Assembly: GCF_008843145.1 (NCBI RefSeq) | Contig: NZ_CP030265.1 | Coordinates: forward strand, 2,590,001-2,654,000 | Direction of reading: 5' to 3' | DNA length: 64,000 bases | DNA from: Skermanella pratensis | Lineage (GTDB): Bacteria; Pseudomonadota; Alphaproteobacteria; Azospirillales; Azospirillaceae | Shown: positions 26,979-36,203 of the stretch, piece by piece | Layout: every line of letters begins with the position of its first letter | Position numbering within the stretch: the first letter of the stretch is position 1 | Translations under genes and position numbers: made by a program | Notes under the pieces: model-generated | The model's database searches: none | Told to the model about the DNA's origin: nothing | The model's input: only the letters and a program-made list of their open reading frames with translations

Positions 26979-27212
26979 CTAATTTAGTGTCTGCAGTATC
27001 CACTTCTGAAGGAACTCCGAATCGGGAGAGCCGAGCATCTTCGGCCGGATGGCAACAAGCACCTGAAGCAAGGCGGTATGAAGATGCGTGCAGCCGGACC
27101 AGTCGACCCCGGCACCGGGATTCGCCAGCAGGAACTCCAGCAGCGGTTCGGCCTCATCGACCTGGCAATCGCCTTCCAGAACGATGATCCCGCCGGCGAC
27201 GCGGACGCTCAT
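26979..27212 (-). CDS. Small STAS-like protein at the end of the chemosensory operon
   Basis: 77 residues, with ATG overlapping the cheA stop (ATGA). The pattern VAGGIIVLEGDCQVDEAEPL, then GVDWSGCTHLHTALLQVLVA, looks like a short STAS/anti-anti-sigma or MlaB-like fold: a beta strand pair, then Asp-Trp-Ser at the position where STAS proteins have the D-S phosphorylation motif. It is shorter than most STAS domains. The function is inferred only from linkage to CheA; it might be a phosphorylated or scaffold component. No homologue name can be given with certainty. Confidence 0.65.
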   Translation of the reverse strand: MSVRVAGGIIVLEGDCQVDEAEPLLEFLLANPGAGVDWSGCTHLHTALLQVLVAIRPKMLGSPDSEFLQKWILQTLN

Positions 27213-29469
27213 GGCAGGATCTCCTTCAGGTTCAGGATCAGCAGGACCCGGCCGTCGCCCAGCAGGGTGGTCCCGAGATACGCCGGAATATCGGCCAGGA
27301 CGCCGTCCATCGGGCGGAGCACCATCTCGAGGCGCTCGCCGATCCCGTCGATCTCAAGGCCGAACACACCCCCGTCGGTCTCGATCACCAGCACCATCCT
27401 GCCTTCGGGGCGTGACGGGGCGTCATCACCCAGGTCCAGCAGACGGGCGAGGGAATGCAGCGGAACCACCTGGTCCCGCCACGCGAATGCCGTTTGCGCC
27501 TTGATCCGCTGAACGCGATCGTCGGGCAGCCGGATCGTTTCCGCGACACCGTCCAGCGGAACGCCGAACCGCCTCCCGCCCGCCTCGACCGTGACGATCC
27601 GCAGCAGCGCCAGGGTCAGCGGCAGTTCGAGCCGGATGGTCGTGCCGCGGTGGCGCGCGGTTTCCACGGCGATGCCGCCCCCGAGCCTTTCGATCGCCAT
27701 GCGGACCGCGAACATGCCCATGCCGCGCCCCGACAGGTCGGAGGTTTCGTCCGCCGTCGAGAGACCGGGAGTGAAGATCAGGCGGGTCGCCTCGGCATCC
27801 TCCATCGCCGCCAGATCCGCCTCGCCGATCACGTCGGCCTGCACCGCCTTGCGCCCGATCCCAGCGATATCGATGCCGCGCCCGTCGTCTCCGATTTCGA
27901 CCACGATCCGGTCGTTGGCGTGAAAGGCGCGCAGCGTCAGGGTGGCGCGATCCGGCTTGGCGTGGCGGCGGCGTTCCTCGGGCGACTCTATGCCGTGGTC
28001 CAGGCTGTTGCGGACCAGGTGCAGCAGCGGTTCGTAAAGCGCTTCGACCACCGTCTTGTCGGCGCTGGTTCCTTCACCCTCGATCACCAGGTCGACCGGC
28101 TTCCCGAGGCGAAGGGACAGGTCGCGGACGAACCGGGGGAACCGGTCGAAGACCTGGCCGACCGGCACCATCCTGATCCGCACCACGGCATCGTGCATAT
28201 CCCGCACCAGCCGGTCCATGGTGGCGTGAAGGTCCTGCAGCGGCCGGACGACGTCCCCGGACCCGGCCGGCCGTGCCGCCCGCCCGGCCAGCCACCCCAG
28301 CGAATTCTTCGCGACGATCATTTCCCCGACCAGGGCGAAGAGACGGTCGATGCGCGCCTCGTCGACCCGCAGCAGGCGCGATGAGGGGACGGGGACGGGG
28401 CGGGGGTATCCCGCTCGCGCGGGGCGGCCGGTTGCCGGGAGCGTATGGCAAGGTCCAGGGTCTCCGCCAGCGGGGCGCGGTCGTGCCGTTCCAGCGACCG
28501 GGCGAGCGCCGCCATGACGGCGTCCGCGAGATCCCCGCGGGACCCGTGGCGCAGCGCATTGGCGGCGGCGGCCGCCGCCGCCCCCCAGCGTCCCGGAACG
28601 TCGCCCGTCGGCGTCTCCGCGGAGAGCAGCCGCCGCTGCTCGGCCAGGACGGCGCCGACGATATCGGCGGGCGGCTGGGGGAAAGCGGGTTCGGCGCCGA
28701 GGGCATCGGGATCGACCGCAGTGATATGGACCTGGTCGGCGGCGAGGCGGAACGGATGCCGTATCGCCGCTTCCTCGCCCACGGCCAGTAGGTCGATCCG
28801 CAGGTTGCACAGGAAAGGGTCGAGCGCCTCCGGTGCCGGCCAGTCATCGCGCGGAGAGATGCGCAGGGCGGCCAGACCGGGCAGGCGGCCGACCAGCTTC
28901 AGCGGGTCCTCGCCATTGAAGAAGCAGCCGGGATCGGGATCGTAGACGATCCTGAAGGCGCCGGTCCCGGCAGCGCCCTGGCGGAGCAGGTCCAGGGCGG
29001 CGGACCGTTCGGCCTCGGTGAAGACCGCCAGGCCGTCCGAGGTCGAGCCGTCCGGGGCCAGGGCGGCCGGAGCCGCCGTGTCCGCTTCTCCCACGGCGCA
29101 CCGGCGCAGACGGTCGATCAGGTCCGATGCCGCCGCGTCCGCGTCCCCGGGCAGGGCGCCCTGCACCTCCAGCGACTCCAGCCACATGGCCGTCCGGTCG
29201 AGGCTCTCCAGCAGCAGGTCGATCAACTCCGGGTCGATCGCCGCGCGCCCGCCGCGGACGGCTGAGAGGATATCCTCCGCCGCATGCAGCATCCGGGTCA
29301 TTGCCGGGACATCGAAAACGCCGGACGATCCTTTCAGGGTGTGGAAGGCGCGGAACACCTGCGCGACCACGTCGCCGGTCGGCGCCCGTTCAAGCGCGAT
29401 CAATCCCCTCGTCGCCTCCTGGATCAGGTCGCGGCCTTCCGACAGGAACTGTTCGAGAAGTGCGCTCAT
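27209..29469 (-). CDS. cheA: Chemosensory histidine kinase CheA (frame disrupted by one base near 28400)
   Basis: About 753 residues when repaired. The Hpt domain has phospho-acceptor H43 (FRAFHTLKGSSG). A long middle part to about 330 has no clear CheY-binding P2 domain. A Pro-rich linker, then the dimerisation region (SSRLLRVDEARIDRLFALVG), ATPase domain (HLVRNSLDHGIESPEE, GDDGRGID, GRGMGMFAV) and C-terminal CheW-like domain (VEAGGRRFGVPLDGVAETIR). The N-terminal frame ends in nonsense at 28318 and the C-terminal frame takes over. Adding one C in the C runs between about 28385 and 28406 (minus strand) joins DTPAP to VPVPSSRLL. The 5' end overlaps the receiver gene (ATGA) and the 3' end overlaps the STAS-like gene. 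Most likely an intact gene with a base-call error. Confidence 0.85.
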
Positions 29470-29858
29470 GCCGGAACTCCGGTCAGCACGGCGACATGAA
29501 GGACGAGGTCGGCTGCGGCGACCGGCTTGACCAGATAGTAGTTCGCCCCGGCCGCCCGCGCATCCTCGGCGTCCTGCTCACCCGATTCGCTGGAGATCAC
29601 CAGCGCGGGGACGGCCGCCGCCGCACCGGTCTCGCCGCGCAGGTTCCGGAGGAACGACACGCCGTCCATCTTCGGCATGTTGATGTCCACGACCAGCAGG
29701 TCGAAAGGTTCGGACAGGACCTTTTCCATCGCCTCGATCCCGTTGAGCGCCTCGACCACCTCGAAGCCGGCGGCCTCCAGCGTCTCGCGATAGAAAAGGC
29801 GGATCAAGGCTCCATCGTCGACGACGAGAACGCGCGGCCGCGCGGGCCGATCAGGCAT
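29466..29858 (-). CDS. Single-domain response regulator in the chemosensory operon
   Basis: 130 residues. Receiver fold with acidic pair VVDDG (D14-D15), phospho-acceptor D58 (LLVVDINMPKMDG), Ser at the switch position (LVISSESG) and Lys in YLVKPVAA. There is no output domain, so it is the CheY-like output or phosphate sink of this CheA. The start at 29858 (MPDRPARPRV) lies inside the end of cheR (eight-base overlap). Placed between cheR and cheA. Confidence 0.9.
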   Translation of the reverse strand: MPDRPARPRVLVVDDGALIRLFYRETLEAAGFEVVEALNGIEAMEKVLSEPFDLLVVDINMPKMDGVSFLRNLRGETGAAAAVPALVISSESGEQDAEDARAAGANYYLVKPVAAADLVLHVAVLTGVPA

Positions 29859-30726
29859 GGCTGTCCTCCCAGGGCTTCTGGTACACGATGGCCTCCGGAA
29901 ACCGGCAGACATGGAACAGGGGCGATATCCGGCTCATGGATTCGGTATGGCCCAGGCAAATATAGCCGCCCGGCGCCAGGCAGTCGTAGAGATTGTTGGC
30001 GGCGGTACGGCGGGCCATGTCGTCGAAATAGATCAGCACGTTGCGGCAGAAGACCACGTCGATGTCGCGCCAGCGGCCGGTATCCGCCTGATCGATGATG
30101 TTGACCTGGCTGAACTGGACCGATCCCCGCAACGCCTCGTCGATGCGATACCGGCCGCCATCCATAGCCGTGAAATACTTGGCGACCAGAGGACGGGGCA
30201 GGCGCATCAGCGAGCGTTCCGAATAGACGCCGTCCTGCGCGGCATCCAGGGCCCTGACGTCGATGTCCGAGCCGATGATCTCGATATCCCAGGAGTCCAC
30301 ACGGGACCAGTTCTCCAGCAGCCAGATGGCGATGGAGTAGGGTTCCTCCCCGGTGGAGCAGGGGACCGACCACAGGCGGATCGGCTGGCCGCGGCGCTTT
30401 CGCGCCGTGATCCGGTCGAGCAGGTTGGAGGTCAGGCAGCGGAGCTGATAATCTTCCCGGTAGAAATAGGTCTCGTTGACCGTGAAGGCGGAGATCAGGC
30501 GCTCCAGTTCGTCCGGTTCGACCAGCAGGCGGGCGAAATGCTCGGAGAAGCTGCGCGAGCCGGCGGCGAGGATGCGGTCGGTCAGGCGGCGCTCCACATA
30601 GGCCCGCTGGGCATCGCTGAAGACGATGCCGGTCCGGCGGTAGAGGAAGTCGCGGAACCGCCTGAACTCATGGTCCGCGATCCGGATTTCGGTGCTGTCC
30701 GGCCGGTCCGGTTTGTCGGCGGGCAT
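29851..30726 (-). CDS. cheR: Chemoreceptor methyltransferase CheR
   Basis: 291 residues. N-terminal helical domain (FRRFRDFLYRRTGIVFSDAQ, about 22-41), then the SAM-binding motif LWSVPCSTGEEPYSIAIWLL (about 118-137), the IIGSDIDVRALDAA acidic loop and DVVFCRNVLIYFDD (about 225-238). It methylates receptor glutamates using S-adenosylmethionine, paired with the CheB encoded upstream. The open frame runs far upstream through the HEAT gene in another frame; the ATG at 30726 (MPADKPDRPDS) is the real start, five bases after the HEAT stop. Confidence 0.95.
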   Translation of the reverse strand: MPADKPDRPDSTEIRIADHEFRRFRDFLYRRTGIVFSDAQRAYVERRLTDRILAAGSRSFSEHFARLLVEPDELERLISAFTVNETYFYREDYQLRCLTSNLLDRITARKRRGQPIRLWSVPCSTGEEPYSIAIWLLENWSRVDSWDIEIIGSDIDVRALDAAQDGVYSERSLMRLPRPLVAKYFTAMDGGRYRIDEALRGSVQFSQVNIIDQADTGRWRDIDVVFCRNVLIYFDDMARRTAANNLYDCLAPGGYICLGHTESMSRISPLFHVCRFPEAIVYQKPWEDSHA

Positions 30727-30731
30727 GGCGA

Positions 30732-31343
30732 TCAGTTCTGCGCGCCCGTGATGCGCTTTACCGCGACGTCCGCCGCGAAACCCAAGACCTGCGTCGTCGG
30801 GAACCGCCGGGTCAGCCCGCGCAGCACCGGCACGGCGTCCGGAGTGCCTATCTCGGCCAGGATCTCGACGGCGGTGGTGCAGACGTTCACGTCGTTCTCC
30901 CGTTCCAGCAAGCCGCACAGCAGCGCCGTGGCCTCGCCGGCCGGAAGGCAGCGGGCGATCTCGGCGGACAGCAGGCGGACGTCGGCATCGCGGTCGGACA
31001 GCAGACCCGGCAGCAGGAGCCGCGCCGGGCCGGGCATGGTCTGCAGGGCTTCGATCGCGCCGTTGCGCAGCCCGGCATCCTGCGATCGCAGCAGCGATGC
31101 CAGCGGCCCGGCGGCGTCCGGAAGGGCGGCGAGGGCCGTGAGGATCGCCTCGCGCACGGCCGGCTCCCTTTCGGTTCGAAGCGCCGTCATCAGGGCAGCC
31201 ACGGCTTCCGGACCGTCGCCGAGCCTGCGGACCGCGCGCCTGCGGACCAGGGGATCGTCGCTCCGCAGGTCGTCGCGGGCCGCTCCGGGCGACCTGGAAT
31301 CTTCCCGCGCGGCGTCGGGCGGGCTGCCGCGGATCAGCGGCAT
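30732..31343 (-). CDS. HEAT-repeat protein of the chemosensory operon
   Basis: 203 residues made of repeated helical pairs of about 31 residues: DPLVRRRAVRRLGDGPEAVA, EPAVREAILTALAALPDAAG, DAGLRNGAIEALQTMPGPAR, DADVRLLSAEIARCLPAGEA and a final NVCTTAVEILAEIGTP. This is the HEAT/PBS-lyase-like repeat, a protein-binding scaffold. It overlaps the end of cheB by ten bases and precedes cheR, so it is an integral part of the operon. From memory, a HEAT-repeat protein also accompanies a non-motility chemosensory system of Myxococcus; I could not verify this. The partner is unknown: CheB, CheR or the receptor are candidates. Confidence 0.85.
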   Translation of the reverse strand: MPLIRGSPPDAAREDSRSPGAARDDLRSDDPLVRRRAVRRLGDGPEAVAALMTALRTEREPAVREAILTALAALPDAAGPLASLLRSQDAGLRNGAIEALQTMPGPARLLLPGLLSDRDADVRLLSAEIARCLPAGEATALLCGLLERENDVNVCTTAVEILAEIGTPDAVPVLRGLTRRFPTTQVLGFAADVAVKRITGAQN

Positions 31344-32455
31344 GTCGCCTCCCTGGTATGCGAGCAGGCCCGGGCAACGGCCCTGGCGACGGACTGCGCG
31401 ATATCCGGCAGCGGGGCGACGTCATCGGCGCCTCCGAGCCTGACCAGGGCGCCCGGCATTCCCCAGACCACCGCGGTGTCCTCGTCCTGGGCGATGGTCT
31501 GGCCGCCCTCCGCGCTCAGCCGCGCCATGGCGGCGGCGCCGTCGTCTCCCATGCCGGTGACCAGCACCCCGACCAGCAGTCCGGCGGGCACATGGTTGAG
31601 CGCGCTGGTCACCATCCGATCGACCGACGGGTGCCAACGGTGGGACGGCGAGGAGGGGACCGGCGTGGCGATCAGTCCGGCCGGCCGCCGGGCGACGATC
31701 AGGTCGGCGTCGCCCCGCGCGACATGGATATGGCCGGGCAGCAGGATCGTGGGCTGCCGGACTTCGGAGACGGGCAGGGGGCAGATCCGGTTCAGCCGCT
31801 GGGCGAAAGCCCCGGTGAAGCTGGCCGGCATGTGCTGAGCCACCAGCACCGGCCAGGGCAGGTCCTCGGGGAAGCCGGTCAGGATCGTTTCGAGAGCCTG
31901 CGGCCCGCCGGTCGAGGCGCCGATCAGGACGAGACCTGCCGTCGGGTCTGGTTGGTCGGCGCGGTGCCTTGCGGGCGGGGCGGCGGGCGCCGGCTGGTCC
32001 GGCGAAGCCGTCCGGCTCATCGCATGGCGGATCCGGTCGGCGAGCCGCAGCGTCGGCCGCAGCCGGGCGCCCGCCGCGGCCCGCACCTTTTCGACCAGCA
32101 TCGGCTGGATCCGGTCGATGCCCAGGGAAACCGTGCCTGCCGGCTTGGCGATCACGTCGACCGCGCCGAGCGCCAGCGCCTCCAGCGTGGTTTCGGCGCC
32201 CTCCGGCGTCTGCGACGACACGACGACGATCGGAAGCGGCGTCTCGACCATGAGGCGGCTGAGGCAGGTCAGTCCGTCCATCACCGGCATGTTGATGTCG
32301 AGCGTCGCGACGTGGGGAGCGAAGCTCCCGGCGAGAACCAGTGCCTCGGCGCCGTTCCGGGCCGTCCGGATCTCGAAATCGCCTTCCTGCTCGAAAATGC
32401 CGGCCAGGAGTTTCCGCATCAGCGCCGAATCGTCGATGATGAGCAGACGGATCAT
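31334..32455 (-). CDS. cheB: Chemoreceptor methylesterase/deamidase CheB
   Basis: 373 residues. An N-terminal receiver (D8-D9, phospho-acceptor D53 in TLDINMPVMDG, K104) is joined by a Pro/Ala-rich linker (about 148-172) to the methylesterase domain with catalytic S181 (IGASTGG), H208 (VAQHMPASF) and Asp in GMGDDGA (about 304-305). It removes methyl groups from receptors when phosphorylated by CheA. It follows the triple CheW gene with an ATGA overlap. Confidence 0.95.
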   Translation of the reverse strand: MIRLLIIDDSALMRKLLAGIFEQEGDFEIRTARNGAEALVLAGSFAPHVATLDINMPVMDGLTCLSRLMVETPLPIVVVSSQTPEGAETTLEALALGAVDVIAKPAGTVSLGIDRIQPMLVEKVRAAAGARLRPTLRLADRIRHAMSRTASPDQPAPAAPPARHRADQPDPTAGLVLIGASTGGPQALETILTGFPEDLPWPVLVAQHMPASFTGAFAQRLNRICPLPVSEVRQPTILLPGHIHVARGDADLIVARRPAGLIATPVPSSPSHRWHPSVDRMVTSALNHVPAGLLVGVLVTGMGDDGAAAMARLSAEGGQTIAQDEDTAVVWGMPGALVRLGGADDVAPLPDIAQSVARAVARACSHTREATCR

Positions 32456-34071
32456 GGCGGCGCGTCGGACGGCTGCCCGGGGAGTGCGGCCCCGGCGGAC
32501 GCCGCGCCGCCGAGCGTCGAGAGCTGGTCCGCCTCATGCCGGTCGAGCAGGTGCCCGGGGTCCAGCAGCAGGATCATCCGTCCGCCCATGTTGGCCACGC
32601 GGGAGATCAGCGCCATCTGCTCCGCGGAAAGATCGGGCGCCGGCTCGATCGCCCCGGCAGGTACCTTCAGGACGCCGGTCACCGCATCGACCAGGATGCC
32701 GGCGCGCGCCGCACCCATGGTCGCGACGACGATGCGCCGGCTGCGCGCCGGAACCGCCGCGGACAGGGCGAAGCGGCGCCGCTGGTCGATCACAGGCAGC
32801 ACGCTGCCCCGGTGGTTGATGACCCCCTCGATGAAGTCGGGAGCCTTCGGGACCGGGGTCAACTGATCCGGCACGCCCGCCACCTGTTCGACGCAGGACG
32901 AGGGAAGGCCGTATTCGGCATTGCCCAGCCGGAAGATCACGAAAGACTCCGTGACGGCCGCAGGGTAGGCCATGCCTTTCTCCAGGGTGTCGGGCAGGGT
33001 GTCGGGGTGCGGGTGATCGGAATGGGCGGCGAGGCCGCGCCGCGCCGCCTCCGACCGGAACAGGCGGTCGGGGTCGAGGATGGAGACAAGCCTGCGGCCC
33101 TGGTCGAGCCTGCAGATCGCCTCGATCTCCCCGGCATCCTGCCGGAACAGGGGGGGTATCGGATCGATCTGGCCGGCGGGCACGCGCAGGATCTCGCGGG
33201 CCCGGTCGACCAGGAGCCCGGCCCGCAGTCCGCCGAACGACAGGACGATGATCCTGGTCGCGCCGGCTTCTCCCCGCTCGGGGCGTGTAGGCCGCAGCCC
33301 CAGGAGCGTGCGCAGGTCGAACAGGGGGACGAGCCGTCCGCGCACCGTGACGACGCCCAGCAGGTGGCCGTCGGGGTGCGGCATGCGGGTCATCTTCGCC
33401 TGCGGGCGAATGATCTCGTCCACTGCGGACACCGGTACGGCATATTCCTCGCCGTCGGCCTCGAAGCTCACCAGCATGCGGGTGGCGCCCCCCGCCGTCT
33501 CCGATGCCCGTTCCGGAAGGGGATGCGCCCCGGCCGAGGCACCGGCCGCCGCGGTTCTGGAACCCACCGGCGAGGCGGGACGGGCGACGGCCGCGGAAAC
33601 CCGCCGCAGCACCCTTTCGAGCGCCAGGACCGAGATCGACGGCTGGTCTCCATTTCCCGGAACCATGCCGGAGAACAGGTCCAGCTCGTCGGTCTGGTCG
33701 GCCTGCTCGACCTGCCCGTGCGCCAGGGCGACGATGCCGGTGACCTGATCGACATGAAGCCCGACGCGCGCGCAGGCATCCAGGACGATGACACGCCCTC
33801 CGTCGCCCGCGGGTGACGCCGGCTGCCCCAGCATGCGCTGCATGTTGAGCAGGACGGTGACCGTGCCGCGCAGGTTGATCAGCCCCTCCACGGCCGGGGG
33901 ACTCAAAGGAACGTCCAGGACGTCCGGGCGGCGGACGATTTCCCGGATCTCCCGGAGCGGCAGGGCGGCGCTGAGGTCGCCGATGCGGAACACGAGGTGC
34001 TGCGGGCCGTCCCGGGTTTCCGGGGCCGCCGGTGCGGCTGCGAGCGCCTGTGCGGAGGAGAGCGGGGACAT
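32452..34071 (-). CDS. cheW: Triple-domain CheW adaptor
   Basis: 539 residues, about three times a normal CheW. Three CheW folds in tandem: about 22-165 (LVFRIGDLSAALPLREIREI, GLINLRGTVTVLLNM), about 197-345 (LVSFEADGEEYAVPVSAVDE, GVVTVRGRLVPLFDL) and about 372-525 (FVIFRLGNAEYGLPSSCVEQ, GVINHRGSVLPVIDQ). Linkers are Ala/Pro/Gly-rich. CheW couples receptors to CheA; a single chain with three copies would fix the adaptor stoichiometry within an array. It lies 20 bases after the receptor gene and overlaps cheB. It is a fusion, not a frame artefact, as the whole frame is continuous. Confidence 0.92.
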   Translation of the reverse strand: MSPLSSAQALAAAPAAPETRDGPQHLVFRIGDLSAALPLREIREIVRRPDVLDVPLSPPAVEGLINLRGTVTVLLNMQRMLGQPASPAGDGGRVIVLDACARVGLHVDQVTGIVALAHGQVEQADQTDELDLFSGMVPGNGDQPSISVLALERVLRRVSAAVARPASPVGSRTAAAGASAGAHPLPERASETAGGATRMLVSFEADGEEYAVPVSAVDEIIRPQAKMTRMPHPDGHLLGVVTVRGRLVPLFDLRTLLGLRPTRPERGEAGATRIIVLSFGGLRAGLLVDRAREILRVPAGQIDPIPPLFRQDAGEIEAICRLDQGRRLVSILDPDRLFRSEAARRGLAAHSDHPHPDTLPDTLEKGMAYPAAVTESFVIFRLGNAEYGLPSSCVEQVAGVPDQLTPVPKAPDFIEGVINHRGSVLPVIDQRRRFALSAAVPARSRRIVVATMGAARAGILVDAVTGVLKVPAGAIEPAPDLSAEQMALISRVANMGGRMILLLDPGHLLDRHEADQLSTLGGAASAGAALPGQPSDAPP

Positions 34072-34091
34072 CGGGGCGTTCCGGCCTGACG

Positions 34092-36032
34092 TCAGCCGGC
34101 CGAGTTCTGGAGCTCGTCCGCGAGGGACGCCATCTCCTCGATCGCCGCCGCCAGATCCTCCGCTCCGCGCGCCTGCTGCCGGGATGCCGTCGCCGCCTGG
34201 GCGGTCGCCCTGCTGGCCTGCTCCGCCGCGGCCGCCACTTCCTGGGTGCCGAGCGAGGCCTGTTGCGCCGCCTGCAGGATCACGTCGGCATCCCGGAGTA
34301 TCGCTTCGTTGCTCTTCCGGACGGTCGCCATGTCGGCCTCGACCGCGCCGAACGTCGCGATGATGTCCCGGTTTTTCTGGACCTCGACCTCGTTCGCCGC
34401 CAGGGTCAGTTCGAGTTCGCGCCTGACCGCCAGGACCTGGTCCTGGATCGCGCGGACCGTATCCTTGATCCGGTCGCCGTTCTCGGCCGAATCACGGGCC
34501 AGGCTCCGGATGTCCGAGGATACAAGGGCGAAACCCCGTCCCGCGTCGCCGCTGCGCGCGGCTTCCACCGAGCCGCTGATGGCCAGCATGTTGGTCTGGA
34601 TCGACACCGTGTTGATGCCGTCCACGATCTTCTCGATCCGTCGGACAATCTGCTCCAGCAAACCGATGCGGGCGAGGCTGTCGCGGGTCCGGACGACGGC
34701 CTGCCCGACGCCGTCGATGAGCGAAGTGATGTTCCGACGCCCCTCGGCGAGTAGCGCCGACATGGCGGTCGACCGCTCCACCGCCCCGGCGGTGCTGGCG
34801 CGGGTGCGGCGTGTCGCCGCCTCGATCTGACGAAGCGCCGTGCTGGACTGATGGGTCGCGGCGGCCTGCTGTGCCGAGCCGCGGCCGATCTGGTCGACCG
34901 CCGTCATGATCTGGACGGCGGCTCCCGACAGTTCCTGGACGGTCGCGGACAGTTCCTCCGACGCCGACGCGACCTGCTCGGCGCTGCGGATCAGGTCGCT
35001 GGTCTGGCGCAGCTCTTCGGACAGCAGGGACAGTTCCTGGGCCGCGAGCTGGGCCTGCTCCAGGGCGAGGCTCTGCTCGGCCAAGCTGCGCAGGGACTCC
35101 TCCGTGGCGGCCGACTGTTCCTCGGCAGCCGCGGCGATCTGCTCGGCGCCGCGCTGGACCTCGACCGACGCGCGCTCGGCCTCCTGGGATGCGGCCACCA
35201 TGTCGAGGCTGTTCCCGGCGAGCTCGCCCATGTCGGCGCGAACCTGCTCGATGGTGGCGACCACCCTGGCGCCGTTCTCGACTTCGAGCATCGACATGTC
35301 GGCCGTCGCGGTAATCGCCGCCGCCAGGGCCCCGATCTCTTCCTGGATCGTCCCGACCAGATCTGTGATGTCCCGGGCGCTCCTCTCCGCGACCTCGGCG
35401 AGGGCCCGCACCTCGTCCGCCACCACCGCGAAGCCGTTCCCCGCCTGGCCGGCGCGGGCCGCCTCGATCGCCGCGTTGAGCGCCAGCAGGTCGGTCTGGT
35501 CGGCGATGTAGCCGACGGTGCGGACGACGGAGCCGATGCTGGACGCCAGCTCCTTCAACTCCTCGATCAGCGTGACGGTGGCGGTCTGGCGCCGGGCCGC
35601 CGCCGCGATGCCGCCTACCGAGGAGGTGATCTGCACGCCGGTCTCTCCCAGCAGCGCCTGCAGCGACTCGGTCTTCTGGCGCGACGCGGTCGCCATGGTG
35701 CGTGCGCTCGCCAGCAGCGTCGCGATGTTGCTGACAGCGGAAAGCGACTCCTGGGCGGCGCTGGACGCCTGCTGTGCGCCGCCCGCGATCTGCTCCATGC
35801 TGCGCCGCAGATCTTCCGCGGCCGAAGCGGCTTCGGTCGTGGAGGAGGCGATCTCGGAACTGGCGGCGGCGATCCGCTCCGCGATCTTCTGCTGGCGTGC
35901 ATAGGTCCGGGCGCGGGCCCGCTGCGGCGTCGCATGGGGAAGCGGCTGGGCCGTCCCGGCGCGGGCGGTCGCGTTATCCGCCTGGTCGGCGGGGCGCCTG
36001 TTGTCGAACGTCGATTTCTTGATAAGCGCCAT
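34092..36032 (-). CDS. Soluble chemoreceptor with two tandem signalling hairpins
   Basis: 646 residues from the ATG at 36032 ([13 protein letters not shown]). No membrane segment and no obvious sensor domain. It is almost entirely Ala/Glu/Gln-rich coiled coil and contains two separate hairpin-tip signatures: about 176-212 ([20 protein letters not shown], then [16 protein letters not shown]) and about 476-512 ([20 protein letters not shown], then [17 protein letters not shown]). The first tip is near the consensus; the second deviates (NMLAISGSV in place of NLLALNAAI). Each is flanked by helical arms that could carry methylation sites. No C-terminal pentapeptide for CheR tethering. It is the first gene of the operon, directly before the triple CheW. 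What it senses is unknown. Confidence 0.92.
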   Translation of the reverse strand: MALIKKSTFDNRRPADQADNATARAGTAQPLPHATPQRARARTYARQQKIAERIAAASSEIASSTTEAASAAEDLRRSMEQIAGGAQQASSAAQESLSAVSNIATLLASARTMATASRQKTESLQALLGETGVQITSSVGGIAAAARRQTATVTLIEELKELASSIGSVVRTVGYIADQTDLLALNAAIEAARAGQAGNGFAVVADEVRALAEVAERSARDITDLVGTIQEEIGALAAAITATADMSMLEVENGARVVATIEQVRADMGELAGNSLDMVAASQEAERASVEVQRGAEQIAAAAEEQSAATEESLRSLAEQSLALEQAQLAAQELSLLSEELRQTSDLIRSAEQVASASEELSATVQELSGAAVQIMTAVDQIGRGSAQQAAATHQSSTALRQIEAATRRTRASTAGAVERSTAMSALLAEGRRNITSLIDGVGQAVVRTRDSLARIGLLEQIVRRIEKIVDGINTVSIQTNMLAISGSVEAARSGDAGRGFALVSSDIRSLARDSAENGDRIKDTVRAIQDQVLAVRRELELTLAANEVEVQKNRDIIATFGAVEADMATVRKSNEAILRDADVILQAAQQASLGTQEVAAAAEQASRATAQAATASRQQARGAEDLAAAIEEMASLADELQNSAG

Positions 36033-36203
36033 CGGAGAGCCCCTCGCTTCGGCAGGTCTGGCCTGGATCACCGTACCCTGAATCGCACCCTGTCAGGAAC
36101 CCGGTGCCAAGATAAAGTATCGCCCCTGCGCCGCAAGCGCTCTTTGTAGCGGTATTCCCATTGTTATTCAAAGTGGTACACGCCCGCGGACGGATCGCTC
36201 ATG

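Noticed and set aside
29851-31425. CheR as a 524-residue fusion with an N-terminal extension
   Set aside because: The extra N-terminal part is out-of-frame translation of the HEAT-repeat gene and the end of cheB; the real start is the ATG at 30726.
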